Shown here one piece after another: positions 1 to 5,806 of a DNA stretch of 6,615 nt (its first letter is position 1; each line of letters starts with the position of its first letter). The notes beneath the pieces are model-generated. The model was not told where the DNA came from. It saw nothing but the letters and a program-made list of their open reading frames with translations, and searched no databases. The DNA is from Acidobacteria bacterium AH-259-G07 (GTDB taxonomy: Bacteria > Acidobacteriota > UBA6911 > RPQK01 > JADFOI01): the NCBI GenBank assembly GCA_027717925.1, contig JALLON010000148.1, positions 1 through 6,615 on the forward strand. The letters run 5' to 3'. The position numbers and the translations under genes are program-made.

Positions 1-610
1 GAACCAGGTTCTCTTCACCCACCATATCAAGCAGGATAAGAGTGGAAATCTTATGCAGTTGCCGGCGGAGTTTGAGCATCTTTACAAACTCACGGCTCCC
101 GTAAAGACTGTCAGCACTGGTCCAGTCTAGAAACGCTTCCTCTCCATCGAAGAAGACAAACCACAGTGTATAGTCTGTGGGGTTCTCCTGCGCCACAATT
201 CGGGCCAGCTCCAGCAGCAAACCGCTGCTCGATCCACTGTCATTGGCACCGACGAAGGGGAAATCTTCAAAATACTTGCTGTCGTAGTGGCTGGCCAGGA
301 TGATGACCGACTCGCGCTCTCCTTTGGCTGTTGCCCAGATGTTCGTCATTTCAAGTCGGCCCAGGGGGGTCACCGGATGAAAGGTGTGGGTGCGGACTTC
401 CAGACCATATGATTTCAGCTCATCCGTGATGTAAGCGCCCACCTTTTTTTGTGCTTCACTGCCGGGAGGGTGGGGGCCGTAAGCGACGATCTTTTCCACA
501 TGGCGCATGACTCTTTCAGCGTCTATCCGATTGGTCTCTGCGGATGTGCCAAGGCAAGAGACGGAAAATGAAAGGAGGAGGAGGAAGAGGGAGAGCTTGG
601 ATCTCTGCAT
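1..610 (-). CDS. Secreted M28-family zinc enzyme, glutaminyl-peptide cyclotransferase-like (3' part outside window)
   Basis: I translated this by hand from the ATG at 610-608: 203 codons without a stop, running off the left edge. Residues 1-24 form a signal peptide: basic QRSK, a Leu-rich core, and a likely signal peptidase I site after TSA. The protein should therefore be exported. The rest follows animal-type glutaminyl cyclase closely: GPHPPGS (45-51), ASHYDSKYF (106-114), FVGANDSG (119-126), FFDGEEAF (153-160), DSLYGSRE (167-174) and LLDMVG (193-198). By family knowledge D124 and E158 are zinc ligands, E157 is the general acid/base and D195 matches a conserved catalytic Asp; H108 is the conserved HYD histidine. 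The last metal-binding His would lie beyond the edge. Such enzymes convert N-terminal Gln to pyroglutamate, but many bacterial M28 relatives are aminopeptidases, so the reaction is inferred. In-frame TAG and TAA codons lie just upstream, which rules out a longer N-terminus. A GGGAG about 18 nt upstream is too far away to be a good Shine-Dalgarno site. The gene is divergent from the EF-G gene. Confidence 0.88.
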   Translation of the reverse strand, partial: MQRSKLSLFLLLLSFSVSCLGTSAETNRIDAERVMRHVEKIVAYGPHPPGSEAQKKVGAYITDELKSYGLEVRTHTFHPVTPLGRLEMTNIWATAKGERESVIILASHYDSKYFEDFPFVGANDSGSSSGLLLELARIVAQENPTDYTLWFVFFDGEEAFLDWTSADSLYGSREFVKMLKLRRQLHKISTLILLDMVGEENLV

Positions 611-653
611 TATGACAACTGTTTACTACTCCCTTTCAGAGGACCTTTGTCCC

Positions 654-685
654 GCGAATCACACGAATGAGCGCGAATGACGCGG
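654..685. repeat. Short CRCGAAT intergenic repeat (three copies)
   Basis: Three near copies of a C(G/A)CGAAT unit follow each other, with the CGAAT cores at 655, 664 and 674 (periods 9 and 10). The stretch ends in GACGCGG. It lies between two divergent genes and has no coding potential that I can support. From memory, similar 'CGAATnACACGAAT' strings recur in intergenic DNA of several soil phyla, including Acidobacteria; I cannot confirm that here. The middle copy contains CACGA, the motif that dominates the right arm of the large repeat block at 3043-3093. Confidence 0.5.
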
Positions 686-719
686 ACCGGGGTAAATTAC
701 ATCTGACCTTTCCCCGAAA

Positions 720-748
720 TTGCAAAGTCCCTATCGCTGTGTTACATT
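720..748 (+). promoter_or_regulatory. Candidate sigma70-like promoter of the EF-G gene
   Basis: A TTGCAA -35-like box (720-725, 4 of 6 consensus bases) is followed by a 17-nt spacer and a TACATT -10-like box (743-748, 4 of 6, keeping the conserved first T, second A and last T). Transcription would start near 755 and give a leader of about 30 nt. The site lies in the only upstream space the EF-G gene has. It is a weak match judged by eye, and the organism's sigma-factor preferences are unknown. Confidence 0.35.
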
Positions 749-784
749 TCTGATCTTCAAAATATACCCCAGGAAGGGCCATTT

Positions 785-2878
785 ATGAAGGTATTCGAAA
801 GCGAAAACATCCGGAACATCGCGTTTGTAGGTCATGGGGATTCAGGAAAGACTTCGCTGGCCAGTGCACTCCTTTACTCGGCCGGGGCGGTCAACCGTCT
901 GGGCAGTGTAGAAGAAGGGAACACCGTCACTGACTTTGATGAGGACGAGACTGAACGCAAAATCACCATCAGCACCGCCTTGGCTAACTTTGAATGGAAA
1001 GGGAACAAGGTCAACGTCCTGGATACGCCCGGCTATCGGACCTTCATTCTGGATGCCAAAGCGTCCGTAGTGGGTGCCGAAACCGCTGTGGTGGTAGTGG
1101 ACGCTGTCGCTGGGGTGGAGGTCCAGACGGAGCTCGCCTGGTCCTTTGCCGAAGAATTCAAACTCCCTCGAGCGGTTGTCCTAAATAAGTTGGATCGGGA
1201 TCGGGCCAGCTTCGGTCGAAGCCTTGAGTCCTTGCACAATGCTTTTGGACGCGCCGTGATTCCGGTTCAGCTCCCCATCGGAGAAGAGAAGGACTTTCGA
1301 GGCATCGTCGATCTGGTTCGGAACAAGGCATATGTTTACGACAAGGACGCGGCCGGAAGTTTCAAGGAAGAGACCATTCCAGATGAGCTTCAGTCCGAAG
1401 TGGGGCAGCGGCGAGAAGAGCTCATCGAAATGGTTGCCGAGAACGACGATGAGCTCATGGAAAAGTTTTTCGAAAACGAAACCCTGTCCGATGAAGAAAT
1501 GCTTTCGGGACTGCGCAAAGCGTTTCAGGCCCAGGCCATCTTCCCCATTTTTTGTGTTGCCTCCACTAGTAACATTGGCGTCAAGCAGCTGCTGGATTGG
1601 ATCTTGGAATTGTTTCCCAATCCACTCGAGCGTGGACCCGTCCCTCTCATCGATTCGGAGAGCAGGGAAGAAAAAGAATTCCGGATTCAAGAAGAAGGAC
1701 CTACTGCGGCTTTTGTGTTTAAGACGCTGGCGGATCCGTTCGCCGGTCGAATCAATTTAATCAAGGTCCTTTCGGGAACCCTCAAGTCCGACTCGAGCTT
1801 GAGAAACTTCAGCAGCAACGGAGACGAGCGTCTCGGTACCCTACAGGTGATGCAGGGCAAAGCCCACGAGGCTATTCCGGAAGCTCACGCCGGGGACATC
1901 TGCGCTGTTTTGAAACTCAAGGAGACCAACACCGGAGACACCCTGGCCGAGCGTTCCTTTAAGGGCATCTTCAAGAAGGTTGAGTTTCCGGAGCCCGCCA
2001 TCAGCTTCGCCATTGAGCCCAAGACGCGGGGGGACGAGGATAAAATGAGTAATGCCATCTCGCGGATGCTTGAAGAGGATCCTTCCCTCCGCTTCCGGCG
2101 AGATCCCCAGACCAGAGAGTTCCTCCTGTCCGGAAGCGGCCAGCTCCATGTCGAAGTTGCAGTAGGCAAGCTGAAGAAGAAGTTCGGGGTTGAGGTCGTC
2201 TTGAAAACTCCGAAGGTTCCCTATCGCGAGACTATTACCGGTAAGGCACAGGTACAGGGAAAGCACAAGAAACAGACTGGCGGCCACGGTCAGTATGGAG
2301 ACTGCAAGATTAAGATGGAGTCATTGTCCAGAGGTGAAGGATTTGAGTTTGTAAACGAGATCTTCGGCGGTGCCATTCCTCGAAATTACATCCCCGCAGT
2401 GGAGAAGGGGATTGTGGAAGCTGCCCAAAAGGGCTTCTTGGCGGGCTATCCGGTGGTGGACTTCAAAGTGGTACTTTACGACGGAAGCTACCACGATGTT
2501 GACTCTTCGGACATGGCCTTCAAGATCGCCGGCTCCCTGGCCTTTAAAAAAGCCATGCAGGAAGCCAAGCCGGTGCTGCTCGAGCCGATCATGAACGTTG
2601 AAGTCTACGCTCCGGAAGAGAACGCGGGGGACCTCATGGGGGATCTCAACGGTCGGCGCGGCCGTATCCTGGGGATGGATGTCAAGGGAAGCACACAGGT
2701 GATTAGCGCACAAGTCCCCTTGGCAGAGATGCTCAACTACGCGCCGACATTGACCTCTTTGACCGGAGGACGAGGGAGTTTCCACATGGGACACTGCCGC
2801 TACGAGATCGTGCCAGCCCCCCTGGCTGAGCGCATCATTGCGGAAGCGCAGCGGCAAAAAGAAGAAAAAAGCGCCTGA
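785..2878 (+). CDS. fusA2: Elongation factor G-like translational GTPase (EF-G-2 subfamily)
   Basis: This 697-residue protein has full EF-G length and architecture. It should be a cytosolic, ribosome-dependent GTPase. The G domain shows the P-loop GHGDSGKT (16-23), a switch I Thr in ERKITIST (T61), DTPGY (80-84) and NKLD (134-137). The C-terminal half has the EF-G signatures: the GKHKKQTGGHGQYGD segment of domain IV (about 493-507), SYHDVDSSDMAF with H570 at the domain IV tip, and RRGRILGMD in domain V. Several traits point to the EF-G-2 paralogue group (Thermus EF-G-2, mycobacterial FusA2) rather than canonical FusA: GHGDSGKT instead of AHIDAGKTT, the VEEGNTVTDFDEDE stretch, and Tyr84 where the usual DTPGH has its catalytic His. 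The start is well supported by AGGAAGG at 771-777, 7 nt before the ATG. The gene stands alone, without rpsL, rpsG or tuf next to it, which also suggests a paralogue. The precise role of this subgroup is uncertain. The symbol follows the mycobacterial name; automatic annotation may simply say fusA. Confidence 0.93.
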   Translation: MKVFESENIRNIAFVGHGDSGKTSLASALLYSAGAVNRLGSVEEGNTVTDFDEDETERKITISTALANFEWKGNKVNVLDTPGYRTFILDAKASVVGAETAVVVVDAVAGVEVQTELAWSFAEEFKLPRAVVLNKLDRDRASFGRSLESLHNAFGRAVIPVQLPIGEEKDFRGIVDLVRNKAYVYDKDAAGSFKEETIPDELQSEVGQRREELIEMVAENDDELMEKFFENETLSDEEMLSGLRKAFQAQAIFPIFCVASTSNIGVKQLLDWILELFPNPLERGPVPLIDSESREEKEFRIQEEGPTAAFVFKTLADPFAGRINLIKVLSGTLKSDSSLRNFSSNGDERLGTLQVMQGKAHEAIPEAHAGDICAVLKLKETNTGDTLAERSFKGIFKKVEFPEPAISFAIEPKTRGDEDKMSNAISRMLEEDPSLRFRRDPQTREFLLSGSGQLHVEVAVGKLKKKFGVEVVLKTPKVPYRETITGKAQVQGKHKKQTGGHGQYGDCKIKMESLSRGEGFEFVNEIFGGAIPRNYIPAVEKGIVEAAQKGFLAGYPVVDFKVVLYDGSYHDVDSSDMAFKIAGSLAFKKAMQEAKPVLLEPIMNVEVYAPEENAGDLMGDLNGRRGRILGMDVKGSTQVISAQVPLAEMLNYAPTLTSLTGGRGSFHMGHCRYEIVPAPLAERIIAEAQRQKEEKSA

Positions 2879-2880
2879 TT

Positions 2881-2920
2881 TCGTGCTTTCGTGCTTTCGT
2901 GCTTTCGTGCTGTCGTTTTT
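2881..2920. repeat. Left arm of repeat block: 8-bp tandem TCGTGCTT array
   Basis: The array starts 2 bp after the EF-G stop codon. It holds three perfect TCGTGCTT units (2881, 2889, 2897), then TCGTGCTG (2905) and a decayed TCGTTTTT (2913). The period is exactly 8 bp. The core TCGTG is the reverse complement of the CACGA core of the array at 3043-3093, so the two could pair in register. The final TTTTT might resemble a terminator tail, but no self-complementary stem precedes it within this array. Confidence 0.85.
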
Positions 2921-3009
2921 CTAATTGGGTGACTAATTGGCGACAACTAATTGGGCAACTAATTGGGACTCCTAATTGGGGAGACTCCTAATTGGGGACT
3001 CCTAATTGG
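2921..3009. repeat. Centre of repeat block: seven direct copies of CTAATTGG
   Basis: CTAATTGG occurs at 2921, 2933, 2947, 2959, 2972, 2988 and 3002, spaced 12, 14, 12, 13, 16 and 14 bp. The 16-bp unit starting GACTCC and ending GGGGA is perfectly duplicated at 2967-2982 and 2983-2998, and a third, shorter copy follows. Two inverted CCAATT cores lie just downstream, at 3019 and 3033. The first can pair with AATTGG at 3004-3009 to form a 6-bp stem with a 9-nt loop. The GGGGACAGACACC string at the right end recalls short repeats seen in intergenic DNA of several phyla; that is memory, not a search. I found no supportable reading frame here. Confidence 0.85.
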
Positions 3010-3042
3010 GGACAGACACCAATTTGACTTCTCCAATTTATC

Positions 3043-3093
3043 CACGATGGCACGACATCACCATCACGAAATCACGAACTCACGATAGCACGA
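3043..3093. repeat. Right arm of repeat block: CACGA array, inverse of the left arm
   Basis: CACGA occurs at 3043, 3051, 3065, 3073, 3081 and 3089. All intervals are 8 bp except one of 14. The motif is the reverse complement of TCGTG in the array at 2881-2912, and the period is the same. The sequence between the CACGA cores has drifted (nnn = TGG, AAT, ACT, TAG and others), so this arm is more degenerate than the left one. CGACAGC at 3091-3097 is the exact reverse complement of GCTGTCG at 2909-2915, which gives one longer pairing seed. Confidence 0.8.
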
Positions 3094-3094
3094 C

Positions 3095-3122
3095 AGCGTG
3101 AACTTTCGAAAGCAGGAACGCT
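3095..3122 (+). promoter_or_regulatory. lgt leader with inverted repeat around the ribosome-binding site
   Basis: AGCGT (3095-3099) is complementary to ACGCT (3118-3122), which directly abuts the lgt ATG. Between them are the 10-bp palindrome CTTTCGAAAG (3103-3112) and the likely Shine-Dalgarno AGGA (3114-3117, 5 nt before the ATG). A folded leader would put the ribosome-binding site in a loop or partly occlude it. The stem is only 5 bp with a long loop, so a regulatory role is speculative. I see no good -10 box for an lgt promoter, although TTGACT at 3024-3029 could serve as a -35. Confidence 0.3.
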
Positions 3123-3923
3123 ATGTTCCCACGACTAATCGATCTTGGACCAATCACGCTTCACAGTTACGGGCTGCTCCTCGCTGCAGCCTTCCTGGTT
3201 TCGATCGGGCTGGTCTCGCGTTTGGCCAAGGAAAGTGTGCTGCGCAATCGGGCCTGGGATCTGGGGTTTATTATCATCGTTTCTGCTGTGCTGGGGGCCA
3301 AACTTCTTCTCGTGTTGACTGACCTTGATGGCTATCTCCAGCGGCCTTCCCGTTTGCTTTCGCTGGAATTTTGGCAAGCGGGCGGTGTGTATTACGGAGG
3401 CTTCATCGGTGCCGTCGTCGGTATCGCAACATATATTTGGAGATCCCCCGATCTGAAGTTCTTGACGGTGGCCGATGCTGCTGCTCCGGCCATTGCACTG
3501 GGACAATCGATTGGTCGGTTGGGCTGTTTTGCCGCGGGTTGTGACTATGGCAAACCGGCGAATCTGCCGTGGGCCGTGACCTTTACCAGCGAGTACGCCC
3601 ATAAATATATCGGGGTTCCGATCCACGTGCCCCTGCATCCTGCTCAGCTCTATGAGTCCTTGACGACGTTTTTCCTCTTTTGGGTCCTGCTTTGGATTTA
3701 CAAAAACAAGCGCTTTGCCGGTCAGGTCTTCTGTTTATACCTGGTGCTCTATGGAGCGGCTCGCTTTGGTCTGGAATTTTTCCGTGGAGACGTGGATCGC
3801 GGATTTGTGTTCGGTGGGTTGCTTTCTACCTCGCAGTTCATCAGTCTTCTGATCTTTCCCGCCGGGATTGTCGCTTACTTTTATTTCCGTAGCCGGTCTC
3901 TCCGAAGATCTGGCGGTGTCTGA
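3123..3923 (+). CDS. lgt: Prolipoprotein diacylglyceryl transferase (Lgt)
   Basis: Lgt transfers diacylglycerol from phosphatidylglycerol to the lipobox cysteine of prolipoproteins in the inner membrane, the first step of lipoprotein maturation. This 266-residue protein has the usual length and about seven hydrophobic segments. Its N-terminus matches the family (LIDLGPITLHSYGLLLA), the family glycine-rich signature is at 130-143 (IGRLGCFAAGCDYG), HPAQLYES is at 172-179 and RFGLEFFRGD at 214-223. The tail is basic (RSRSLRRS). It differs from E. coli Lgt at positions reported as important: the FHGG histidine (H103) is Tyr91 in VYYGGFIG, and the signature Asn (N146) is Cys135. R132 and G143 keep the essential Arg and Gly, and R214 matches the conserved Arg of the RFxxEFFR segment. 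I believe this GCF/YYGG form is a recognised variant in several phyla. The start is ATG with AGGA 5 nt upstream. The gene overlaps the next one by 8 bp, so translational coupling is likely. Confidence 0.93.
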   Translation: MFPRLIDLGPITLHSYGLLLAAAFLVSIGLVSRLAKESVLRNRAWDLGFIIIVSAVLGAKLLLVLTDLDGYLQRPSRLLSLEFWQAGGVYYGGFIGAVVGIATYIWRSPDLKFLTVADAAAPAIALGQSIGRLGCFAAGCDYGKPANLPWAVTFTSEYAHKYIGVPIHVPLHPAQLYESLTTFFLFWVLLWIYKNKRFAGQVFCLYLVLYGAARFGLEFFRGDVDRGFVFGGLLSTSQFISLLIFPAGIVAYFYFRSRSLRRSGGV

Positions 3924-4857
3924 AAATATTTTCCTGCAAGTCAGCGCACATGACGTCCGACAAAGGCTTGACGTCTTCCTGTCGCAGAAGCTTGAGCAGG
4001 TCAGCCGCAGCGCGATCCAGCGCTGGATCGAATTGGGTCATGTGACAGTTGAGGGAGAACGGCGTAAGGCGAATTATGTGCTGAAACAGGGCCAGCAAAT
4101 CACAGTCGTCCCTCCGCCGCCGGAGCCTGTAGAGCTGGTTGCCGAACCGATCCCCGTGAAGATCGTCTACGAGGATGACGTGCTGGTGGTGGTGGACAAA
4201 CCTGCAGGAATGGTGGTTCATCCCGGCGCAGGAAATCGGCGGGGGACTCTCGCAAACGCGCTGTTTCACCATTTTCGAGAGATCAGCCGTGTTGACACGA
4301 TCCGCCCCGGAATCGTGCACCGATTGGATAAGGCCACTTCCGGTTTGCTGGTGGTGGCCAAGAATGATCACGCCCACGATTTCCTGTCGCGCCAATTCAA
4401 GGCACGGCAAGTCGAAAAGCGTTATCTGACACTGGTTCATGGACGATTAAAAGAAAAGGAAGGTGTTGTGGATGTCTCTATCGGACGTGATCCCTGGGCG
4501 CGCACCAGGATTTCCACACGCAGCCGCCGCCGGCGCCAGGCTCTCACGGAATATCACGTGATCCGTTACTACTCCGATTTCACCTATGTTCGGGCTCACC
4601 CCCACACCGGGCGAACCCACCAAATACGAGTGCATTTTCAGCACCTCGGACACCCTGTCGTGGGGGATGAGACCTACGGCAGGAAGGTGGCTCAGCATCT
4701 GAAAGATCCGTCCCTGATTTTACTCATCAAGAATCTCGGGAGACACTTTCTTCACGCCCACTTTCTCGCTTTTGTTCATCCCGATACCAAACAAAGAGCC
4801 TCCTTTGAGACACCATTGCCTCCTGAGCTTGCCGAGTTCTTGTCGGGTTTGGGATAA
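3916..4857 (+). CDS. rluD: RluA/RluD-family 23S rRNA pseudouridine synthase
   Basis: This 313-residue protein (from the GTG start) isomerises uridines in RNA, most probably helix 69 of 23S rRNA (E. coli U1911/1915/1917) if it is a true RluD. Residues about 12-75 form an S4 RNA-binding domain (DVRQRLDVFL...VSRSAIQRWIELGHVTVEG). The catalytic domain has the DKPAGMVVHPG motif, the RPGIVHRLDKATSG motif with catalytic Asp138, and HTGRTHQIRVH, followed by the usual HPVVGDETYG and a C-terminal FLHAHFLAFVHP segment. I chose GTG at 3916 because it sits 8 bp inside lgt and leaves a normal RluD N-terminus. The in-frame TTG at 3868 would add 16 residues unlike the family and overlap lgt by 56 bp. The Shine-Dalgarno site is weak (GAAG at 3904-3907), which fits coupling to lgt. 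RluA- or RluC-type specificity cannot be excluded from sequence alone. Confidence 0.92.
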   Translation: MSENIFLQVSAHDVRQRLDVFLSQKLEQVSRSAIQRWIELGHVTVEGERRKANYVLKQGQQITVVPPPPEPVELVAEPIPVKIVYEDDVLVVVDKPAGMVVHPGAGNRRGTLANALFHHFREISRVDTIRPGIVHRLDKATSGLLVVAKNDHAHDFLSRQFKARQVEKRYLTLVHGRLKEKEGVVDVSIGRDPWARTRISTRSRRRRQALTEYHVIRYYSDFTYVRAHPHTGRTHQIRVHFQHLGHPVVGDETYGRKVAQHLKDPSLILLIKNLGRHFLHAHFLAFVHPDTKQRASFETPLPPELAEFLSGLG

Positions 4858-4867
4858 TATCTGCTCG

Positions 4868-5806
4868 ATGCATATCGTCACCTCCAAGTGTCTGGCATTA
4901 CTGTTGGCCCCCTCTTTTCTTTTCACCGCTCTGGTGGCGCAGAGCAACAGCGATGAACGGCGGCAGCAGCAGCCTCCCTTTAGAGTCGAGGTGGAAGCGG
5001 TCAACGTGTTGGTGGCGGTTCACGACAAGAAGACACGAAAGTTTGTGACGGACCTGAGCGAGGAGGACTTCGAGATCTATGAGGATGGAGTGCTGCAGGA
5101 AATCACCAACTTTGCCCAGGAGACCAATCTTGCTCTAACGATTGCTCTTTGCGTAGACACCAGCGCCAGCGTGAAACTCAAGCTGGATTTCGAAAAGGAC
5201 GCAGCCACCGATTTTCTCTACTCCGTCATGCGGCCTATTGACAGGGCGCTGCTTGTGGAATTCGACACCGGAGTGACCATGCTTCACGATTTCACTTCGA
5301 ATCCCAACGATCTGGTCCGAGGGATCGAGTCACTGAAAGCAGGAGGAGGAACTTCTCTCTACGACGCAATCTATGTGGTGGCGGAACAGAAAATGCTAGG
5401 GGAGGCGGGACGCAAAATTGTGGTCCTTCTCACTGACGGAGCCGATCTCACCAGCAAGCATACTTTTGAGGAAATGTTGCGCATGGCCTACCAGGCGGAG
5501 ATCACGGTCTATGCCATCAGCACCACTCGCTTCGGTGCCGACATTGATCATGAGGGAGACAATGCCCTCAGACAGCTGACGGAAAGTACCGGAGGAAGGG
5601 CGTTCTTCGCCTATTCCACCAAACAGCTCGCTTCCGCTTTTGAGGAGATCGACCAGGAGCTGCGCAGCCAATACAACCTGGCCTACGTTCCTGCTGACAA
5701 GGCAAGAGATGGCGCTTTCCGCGAGATCAAGGTAAAGGTTGCCCGGGGTAATATCAGGATGCGCCATCGCAAAGGCTATTTCGCGCCGCTGCCCCGGGGC
5801 TTATAA
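4868..5806 (+). CDS. Secreted VWFA-domain protein (acidobacterial VWFA-related family)
   Basis: This 312-residue protein starts with a clear signal peptide (residues 1-25: MHIVTSK, a hydrophobic core, likely cleavage after ALVA). It lacks a lipobox Cys at the cleavage region, so it should be a secreted or periplasmic protein and not a lipoprotein. After a short linker comes the segment EVEAVNVLVAVHDKKTRKFVTDLSEEDFEIYEDG, typical of the acidobacterial VWFA-related proteins. A VWA domain follows with a complete metal-ion adhesion site: DTSAS (D97, S99, S101), T162 in GGGTSLYDA and D190 in LTDGAD. Family logic suggests metal-dependent protein binding; the partner is unknown. The C-terminus ends in a basic beta segment (REIKVKVARGNIRMRHRKGYFAP). 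I chose ATG 4868 over the in-frame ATG at 4772 because the latter lies inside rluD and would bury the signal peptide. The gene starts 10 bp after rluD stops, with no strong Shine-Dalgarno site, so it is probably the last gene of the lgt operon. Confidence 0.88.
   Translation: MHIVTSKCLALLLAPSFLFTALVAQSNSDERRQQQPPFRVEVEAVNVLVAVHDKKTRKFVTDLSEEDFEIYEDGVLQEITNFAQETNLALTIALCVDTSASVKLKLDFEKDAATDFLYSVMRPIDRALLVEFDTGVTMLHDFTSNPNDLVRGIESLKAGGGTSLYDAIYVVAEQKMLGEAGRKIVVLLTDGADLTSKHTFEEMLRMAYQAEITVYAISTTRFGADIDHEGDNALRQLTESTGGRAFFAYSTKQLASAFEEIDQELRSQYNLAYVPADKARDGAFREIKVKVARGNIRMRHRKGYFAPLPRGL

Noticed and set aside
536..610. Lipobox in the M28-type protein (SVSC at residues 16-19)
   Set aside because: The -3 position is Ser instead of Leu, Val or Ile, and a good signal peptidase I site follows at TSA, so secretion without lipidation is more likely.
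1181..1690. Minus-strand reading frame of 169 codons inside the EF-G gene
   Set aside because: It is an antisense shadow of a strongly supported gene and shows no recognisable motif. The same applies to the 148- and 178-codon antisense frames at 1841-2287 and 2321-2857.
2905..2925. Intrinsic terminator of the EF-G gene (GTGCTGTCGTTTTT)
   Set aside because: There is a T-run but no self-complementary stem immediately upstream; the direct TCGTGCTT repeats do not pair with each other. Only the distant CACGA array could pair with them.
3024..3052. lgt promoter from TTGACT at 3024-3029
   Set aside because: The -35 match is good, but at spacers of 16-18 nt the sequence (GATGGC, ATGGCA, TGGCAC) does not resemble a -10 box.
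2881..3093. CRISPR array or integron-like repeats
   Set aside because: The repeats are 8-16 bp with spacers of a few bases, far too short and irregular for CRISPR, and no cas or integrase gene is visible nearby.
3868..3915. TTG start for the pseudouridine synthase
   Set aside because: It would overlap lgt by 56 bp and add residues not typical of RluD; GTG at 3916 fits the S4-domain N-terminus and the lgt stop.
3841..4440. Minus-strand reading frame of 199 codons opposite lgt and rluD
   Set aside because: It spans the junction of two well-supported plus-strand genes, shows no domain, and reflects codon bias of the opposite strand.
4772..4867. Upstream ATG start for the VWA protein
   Set aside because: It lies within rluD, and the added residues are a shadow of the rluD C-terminus. 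Starting at 4868 exposes a normal signal peptide.
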